Shown here: positions 34,229 through 37,031 of the stretch, piece by piece
How positions within the stretch are numbered: the first letter of the stretch is position 1
How the letters are laid out: the number at the start of each line of letters is the position of its first letter
NCBI RefSeq assembly: GCF_001469165.1
Contig: NZ_JABX01000053.1
Location: 1 to 37,031, forward strand
Direction: 5' to 3'
From: Thiohalocapsa sp. ML1
Lineage (GTDB): Bacteria > Pseudomonadota > Gammaproteobacteria > Chromatiales > Chromatiaceae
Length of the DNA: 37,031 bases
Position numbers and translations under genes: made by a program
The notes under the pieces: model-generated
The model's input: the letters and a program-made list of their open reading frames with translations, nothing else
The model's database searches: none
What the model was told of the DNA's origin: nothing

Positions 34229-34597
34229 ATGACAACCAGACCGGCCCTCTTCGATTTCAGCCGGCTGCACGCGCGCCAGGCCCAAGAGCGAGCGGAGGCA
34301 GTGGCCAACGCCACGCGGCTCGCGGCCCTGGTGCGGGAACAGGTGCCGCCGATCCTGCGGCGCTATGGGGCGGGATGCGCCTGGCTGTTCGGCTCCATCG
34401 CCGCCGGTCGCTGCCATGCGCGCTCCGATGTGGACCTGCTGGTGCTCGGCATCGCGGCGGCGGACTACTGGGCGCTGCGCCATGACCTGGAGCAGGCCCT
34501 CGATCGCCCGGTGGACCTGTTGACCCAGGACGATGATCCGATCATGGTGCGCAAGGTCACCGAACGCGGGGTACTGATCCATGAGCCGCTCGCCTGA
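34229..34597 (+). CDS. MNT-domain nucleotidyltransferase (MntA-like antitoxin)
   Basis: A 122-residue minimal nucleotidyltransferase. The active-site pattern is complete: WLFGSIAAGRCHARSDVDLLVLG, with G55-S56 and the metal-binding D67 and D69. A helical N-terminus (~30 residues) precedes it. In type VII toxin-antitoxin systems the MNT partner adds AMP to a tyrosine of the HEPN toxin and so silences it. Its 3' end overlaps the HEPN gene by 17 bases, the usual arrangement. It is not part of the eCIS itself by family. Confidence 0.9.
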   Translation: MTTRPALFDFSRLHARQAQERAEAVANATRLAALVREQVPPILRRYGAGCAWLFGSIAAGRCHARSDVDLLVLGIAAADYWALRHDLEQALDRPVDLLTQDDDPIMVRKVTERGVLIHEPLA

Positions 34598-35063
34598 ACT
34601 ACTGTGCGCCGACGTGCGCGATGAACTCGCCAAGCTCGCCCGGCTGGAGGCATTGTTCGCGGCGGCCGAGCATCGGCTCACGATGGCCCCCGAGGAGGTC
34701 AGCGCCTATGACCGCGGGGCGATCGGCTATCTGTTGCACAACTTCTACAACGGCTGCGAGAACATCTTTCGCGCAATCGCGGCGTACTTCGAGAACGACG
34801 TCGATCGGGACGGCTGGCACGCCGATCTGCTGCGGCGCATGCGCCTGACCATCCCCGGCGTGCGCCCCGCGGTCATCGACGACGCGCTGTATCGGTTGCT
34901 CGATGACTTCCGCGGCTTTCGGCATGTCTTCCGCAATGCCTACGGTTTCGAACTCGATTGGGAGCGGGAGCGGCTGGTCGCGTCGCGCCTGCGCCCGGCC
35001 GCGGCCCGGTTGCATTCGCAAGTCGAGGCGTTTCTCGGCACGATCTGCGATCCCCCGACCTGA
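34581..35063 (+). CDS. HEPN-like protein (HepT-like, partner of the MNT protein)
   Basis: A 160-residue all-helical protein. Segments LAKLARLEALFAAAEHRLTM, IGYLLHNFYNGCENIFRAIAAYF and LLDDFRGFRHVFRNAYGFELDWE follow the HepT-like order. The C-terminal motif reads R111-G-F-R114-H115-V-F-R118-N119-A-Y121. The canonical RX4-6H nuclease motif would place a His at 119, but Asn is present, and R111 to H115 has only three residues between. The Tyr at 121 corresponds to the residue AMPylated in known pairs. Activity may therefore be altered. The family assignment rests on the MNT neighbour and this motif. Confidence 0.8.
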   Translation: MSRSPELLCADVRDELAKLARLEALFAAAEHRLTMAPEEVSAYDRGAIGYLLHNFYNGCENIFRAIAAYFENDVDRDGWHADLLRRMRLTIPGVRPAVIDDALYRLLDDFRGFRHVFRNAYGFELDWERERLVASRLRPAAARLHSQVEAFLGTICDPPT

Positions 35064-35134
35064 GCGAGAGGCCGTTTCGATGCTCGTTCGGTCGGCCCGG
35101 CCACGACGGCGATCAACACCAGGAGCACGCGCTG

Positions 35135-36052
35135 ATGGGTGACGACGATACGCATGGGCCGGAGCGTCAAAGGCTCTGGTTCAGTCTGGACCGGAGCCGG
35201 CGGTTCCTGGTCCCGGAGCAGGTGTCTCTTGCAAAGGGCGGCTATCCAATCCGGGACCCGGCAGGGCATCAGCGCACCGTCGACCCGGTGCAGTTGGGAG
35301 CCTTCGAGGTCTCCGCCGCGGCGACCGACGCCTGGGCCAAGGCGGAACTCGGGCGGGTGCTGGGCAGCCTCGGCGGCAATCTGCGCCGGTCTTTCGCGAG
35401 CGTGCCACCGCCGACGGATGCGCCGCCGGAGGCCCCGGTGACACCGGGTCTCGATCTGCTGGCAGCGATCACCGGCACGCCGCGCGCGGACCTCGATGCG
35501 GGCGGCGGCGCGGTGGTCGAGGCGCTGCGGCGCTATGCGAGTGACCTCGGCGGCACCGTCGCCGGTGCGGTCAGCGGCGACGCGGCGCGCATCGCGACCG
35601 CCCAGGCACGGATGGCCGAGTGGGCTGCGACGCTGCGCGAGCATGGCACCGAGGTCGCCGCGCCGGGACTGGCTGCGGGGCCGCCGCTGGCGCCGGGCGA
35701 GGCGCCAACGGCTGAGGCGCCGGCGCCCGAGCAGAGCCCGGCGGCTGAGGGCGCAAGCGGCTTCGCTGCGCGACTCCACGCACTGGCAGAGGACTTTCGC
35801 CGCCGCGCCGACGCGCTGGCGGCGGCGCGCGAAGGTGGGGCGTCGACACCGACCGGGGAGGCGACCGACGCCCCGCGACCGGCAGCGCCGAACCCGAACG
35901 CCGCTGCGGCGCTGGAGGCCTTAGCCCAGGGCTTGGAAGACTCGGCCACCGATGCGGCGGCGCGCCTGCGCCGCACCGCCGCCCGTCTGCGCCAGTCGCG
36001 CAACGACGATGCCGACGGGACGCCGCCGCGGGCGGATGGCGACACGGCATAG
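35135..36052 (+). CDS. Hypothetical Ala-rich protein
   Basis: A 305-residue protein that I do not recognise. The ATG at 35135 has AGGAG about nine bases upstream. Residues ~10-80 look folded (QRLWFSLDRSRRFLVPEQVS, QLGAFEVSAAATDAWAKAELGRVLGSL). The remainder consists of Ala-rich helices (VEALRRYASDLGGTVAGAV, GFAARLHALAEDFRRRADALAAA, ALEALAQGLEDSATDAAARLRRTAARL) separated by Pro-rich linkers, possibly coiled. There is no signal peptide or membrane segment. It lies 71 bases after the HEPN gene. A relation to the eCIS is not shown. Confidence 0.62.
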   Translation: MGDDDTHGPERQRLWFSLDRSRRFLVPEQVSLAKGGYPIRDPAGHQRTVDPVQLGAFEVSAAATDAWAKAELGRVLGSLGGNLRRSFASVPPPTDAPPEAPVTPGLDLLAAITGTPRADLDAGGGAVVEALRRYASDLGGTVAGAVSGDAARIATAQARMAEWAATLREHGTEVAAPGLAAGPPLAPGEAPTAEAPAPEQSPAAEGASGFAARLHALAEDFRRRADALAAAREGGASTPTGEATDAPRPAAPNPNAAAALEALAQGLEDSATDAAARLRRTAARLRQSRNDDADGTPPRADGDTA

Positions 36053-36545
36053 CGCGTGCCGTTTCGCCGCCTTTCGCCGCGGCTTGTATTCGCGGCGATG
36101 ACTGCTAAGCTCAGTGCCAGGACACCTCTGCCGTGGAAACCGGCACCCAAGCGCCCTGCGCTTTGGGTACGGGCGTTGATGGCGGGGGACAGATCAGCAC
36201 CTGCAACGCCGTTCGGCGTGGTTCGTAGCGCGGCTCGGAGTCTCTCCATCGCGGTCCTCCATGAGTGCCCCGCGATTGCCGTCAAGCGGTCCATCAGCGC
36301 CATTACGCGGTTGCGCGGGTCCTGTCCCCCATCAAGCCATCGCAAGGTCCGTCAAGGGCCCCAAGGGCACGCCAACGGCGGAGTCGATCGGCGGGTGGCG
36401 TCAGTCGCCCGCCGGCGTGTCCCCCTCTCTCTTCCTCCTTTCGTCATTTTGCGGCTTCCCGCCGAGCAATCCCGGCCGGCAGTCGCGTGCTGATTCCGTG
36501 GTCGTCGAAATCGAAATCGGGATCGAAATCGAAAACCAAGTCGCG
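36053..36545. other. Gene-poor stretch
   Basis: About 490 bases with no gene I can support. Short frames such as the one at 36056-36493 lack recognisable domains. The last ~40 bases carry a GAAATC hexamer run at 36504-36533, related to the repeats at 4704 and 12864. The stretch is followed at once by transposase homology. Confidence 0.6.
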
Positions 36546-37031
36546 TGCAAAGGTCGCGGCCTGTGTCCGTCGTGCAACGCCCGGCGCATGGCAGAGACCG
36601 CGGCGCACCTGGTCGATCACGTCATCCCGCCGCTGCCGGTGCGTCAGTGGGTCCTCTCGGTGCCCAAACGCCTGCGCTGGTACCTGGAGCGAGAGCCGCG
36701 GGCGATCAGCGCCGTGCTGCACATCCTGCTGCGCGTCATCGAGGCCCATCTGCGCCAGGGCAGCGGCGCCAGCTCACAGGCCCGCTTCGGGGCGGTGAGC
36801 TTCATCCACCGCTTCGGAGCGTCCCTCAACCGGCACATCCATTACCATTGCTGCGTCATCGACGGGGTCTTCGAGCCGGCCGAGGATGCCGGTGATATTC
36901 CGCAATCCGTGCGTTTTCGCCCCGCCGCTGAGCTGACGCCGGAGGCCGTCGCCGCCATCGCCGAGCAGGTGCGCGTGCGGGTGCTGCGGTGGTTCGCCCG
37001 CAGCGGGCTGATCGAGCGTGATGACGTGCGC
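36546..37031 (+). pseudogene. 5'-truncated IS91-like (Y2/HUH) transposase fragment, open at right edge
   Basis: Translated in the frame beginning at 36546 this reads CKGRGLCPSCNARRM, then VLSVPKRLRWYLEREP, FIHRFGASLNRHIHYHCCVIDGVFE. This is the central part of IS91-family transposases: the second half of the N-terminal zinc-binding region and the HUH metal motif H-I-H-Y-H at 36834-36848. The first ~90 residues of a normal transposase, including the first Cys pair, are missing. The frame upstream instead runs through the GAAATC hexamers as V-E-I-E-I-G-I-E-I-E and then unrelated sequence. The 3' end is outside the window. It is probably a remnant created by rearrangement at the repeat. Confidence 0.85.

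Noticed and set aside
35533-36345. Minus-strand frame near the gene-poor stretch (270 codons)
   Set aside because: Most of it is antisense to the Ala-rich hypothetical gene, and the remaining N-terminal part shows no domain I can recognise.
36261-36545. N-terminal extension of the transposase frame from an ATG at 36261
   Set aside because: The frame is open but the translation is Pro/Ser-rich with no similarity to transposase N-termini and includes the hexamer repeat, so it is probably fortuitous.

Overview
The window is a GC-rich bacterial chromosome segment. Its core, about 0.7-33.6 kb, is one co-directional cluster for a phage-tail-like extracellular contractile injection system (eCIS, Afp/PVC type) with a cargo effector at the end. 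All genes I can support are on the + strand; the long minus-strand frames are GC-driven shadows. The organism is probably a proteobacterium. The very high GC, the clusters of short palindromic and hexameric repeats, and the IS91-like transposase would suit a large-genome gammaproteobacterium such as a purple sulfur bacterium (Chromatiaceae). That placement is an inference; no rRNA or tRNA is present to test it.

Layout. 0-0.5 kb: a winged-helix-like small protein open to the left edge. 0.7-2.3 kb: DUF4255/Pvc16-like tube terminator and an Ig/CarboxypepD-like accessory protein. 2.4-8.6 kb: major sheath, first tube protein, a divergent sheath-fold protein, second tube protein, and a Pvc7-like tube-initiator protein. 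8.7-12.8 kb: a small Pvc6-like protein, a hub/spike split into separate gpD-like and gpV-like genes, and a 735-residue protein with a C-terminal membrane segment. 12.9-18.2 kb: baseplate proteins of the gp25, gpJ and TIGR02242/gpI classes. 18.3-25.1 kb: three consecutive proteins sharing a related N-terminal module. 25.1-27.3 kb: a 708-residue Ala/Pro-rich protein. 27.4-29.5 kb: an AAA+ ATPase (Pvc15-like). 29.5-33.6 kb: a 1379-residue DUF4157 effector with a variable C-terminal domain. 33.7-34.1 kb: a YbjN-like small protein, a candidate effector chaperone or immunity protein. 34.2-35.1 kb: an MNT/HEPN toxin-antitoxin-like pair. 35.1-36.1 kb: a hypothetical protein. 36.1 kb to the end: a gene-poor stretch running into a 5'-truncated IS91-like transposase open at the right edge.

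How the genes work together (family knowledge plus inference): tube and sheath polymerise on a baseplate built from gp25/gpJ/gpI-like proteins and the gpD/gpV spike. The DUF4255 protein ends the tube, the AAA+ ATPase helps load or assemble the particle, and the DUF4157 protein is the probable payload. No clear PAAR tip, tape measure or receptor-binding fibre is recognisable, so some of the unassigned large proteins may fill those roles. The membrane-segment protein raises the possibility that this particle is membrane-anchored rather than freely released.

Non-coding structure is prominent. A GATACC/GAAATC hexamer family recurs in three intergenic places: an 18-bp-stem inverted repeat between sheath and tube, an 18-bp perfect palindrome before gp25, and the edge of the transposase fragment. 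A 5-copy palindromic tandem repeat lies before the ATPase.
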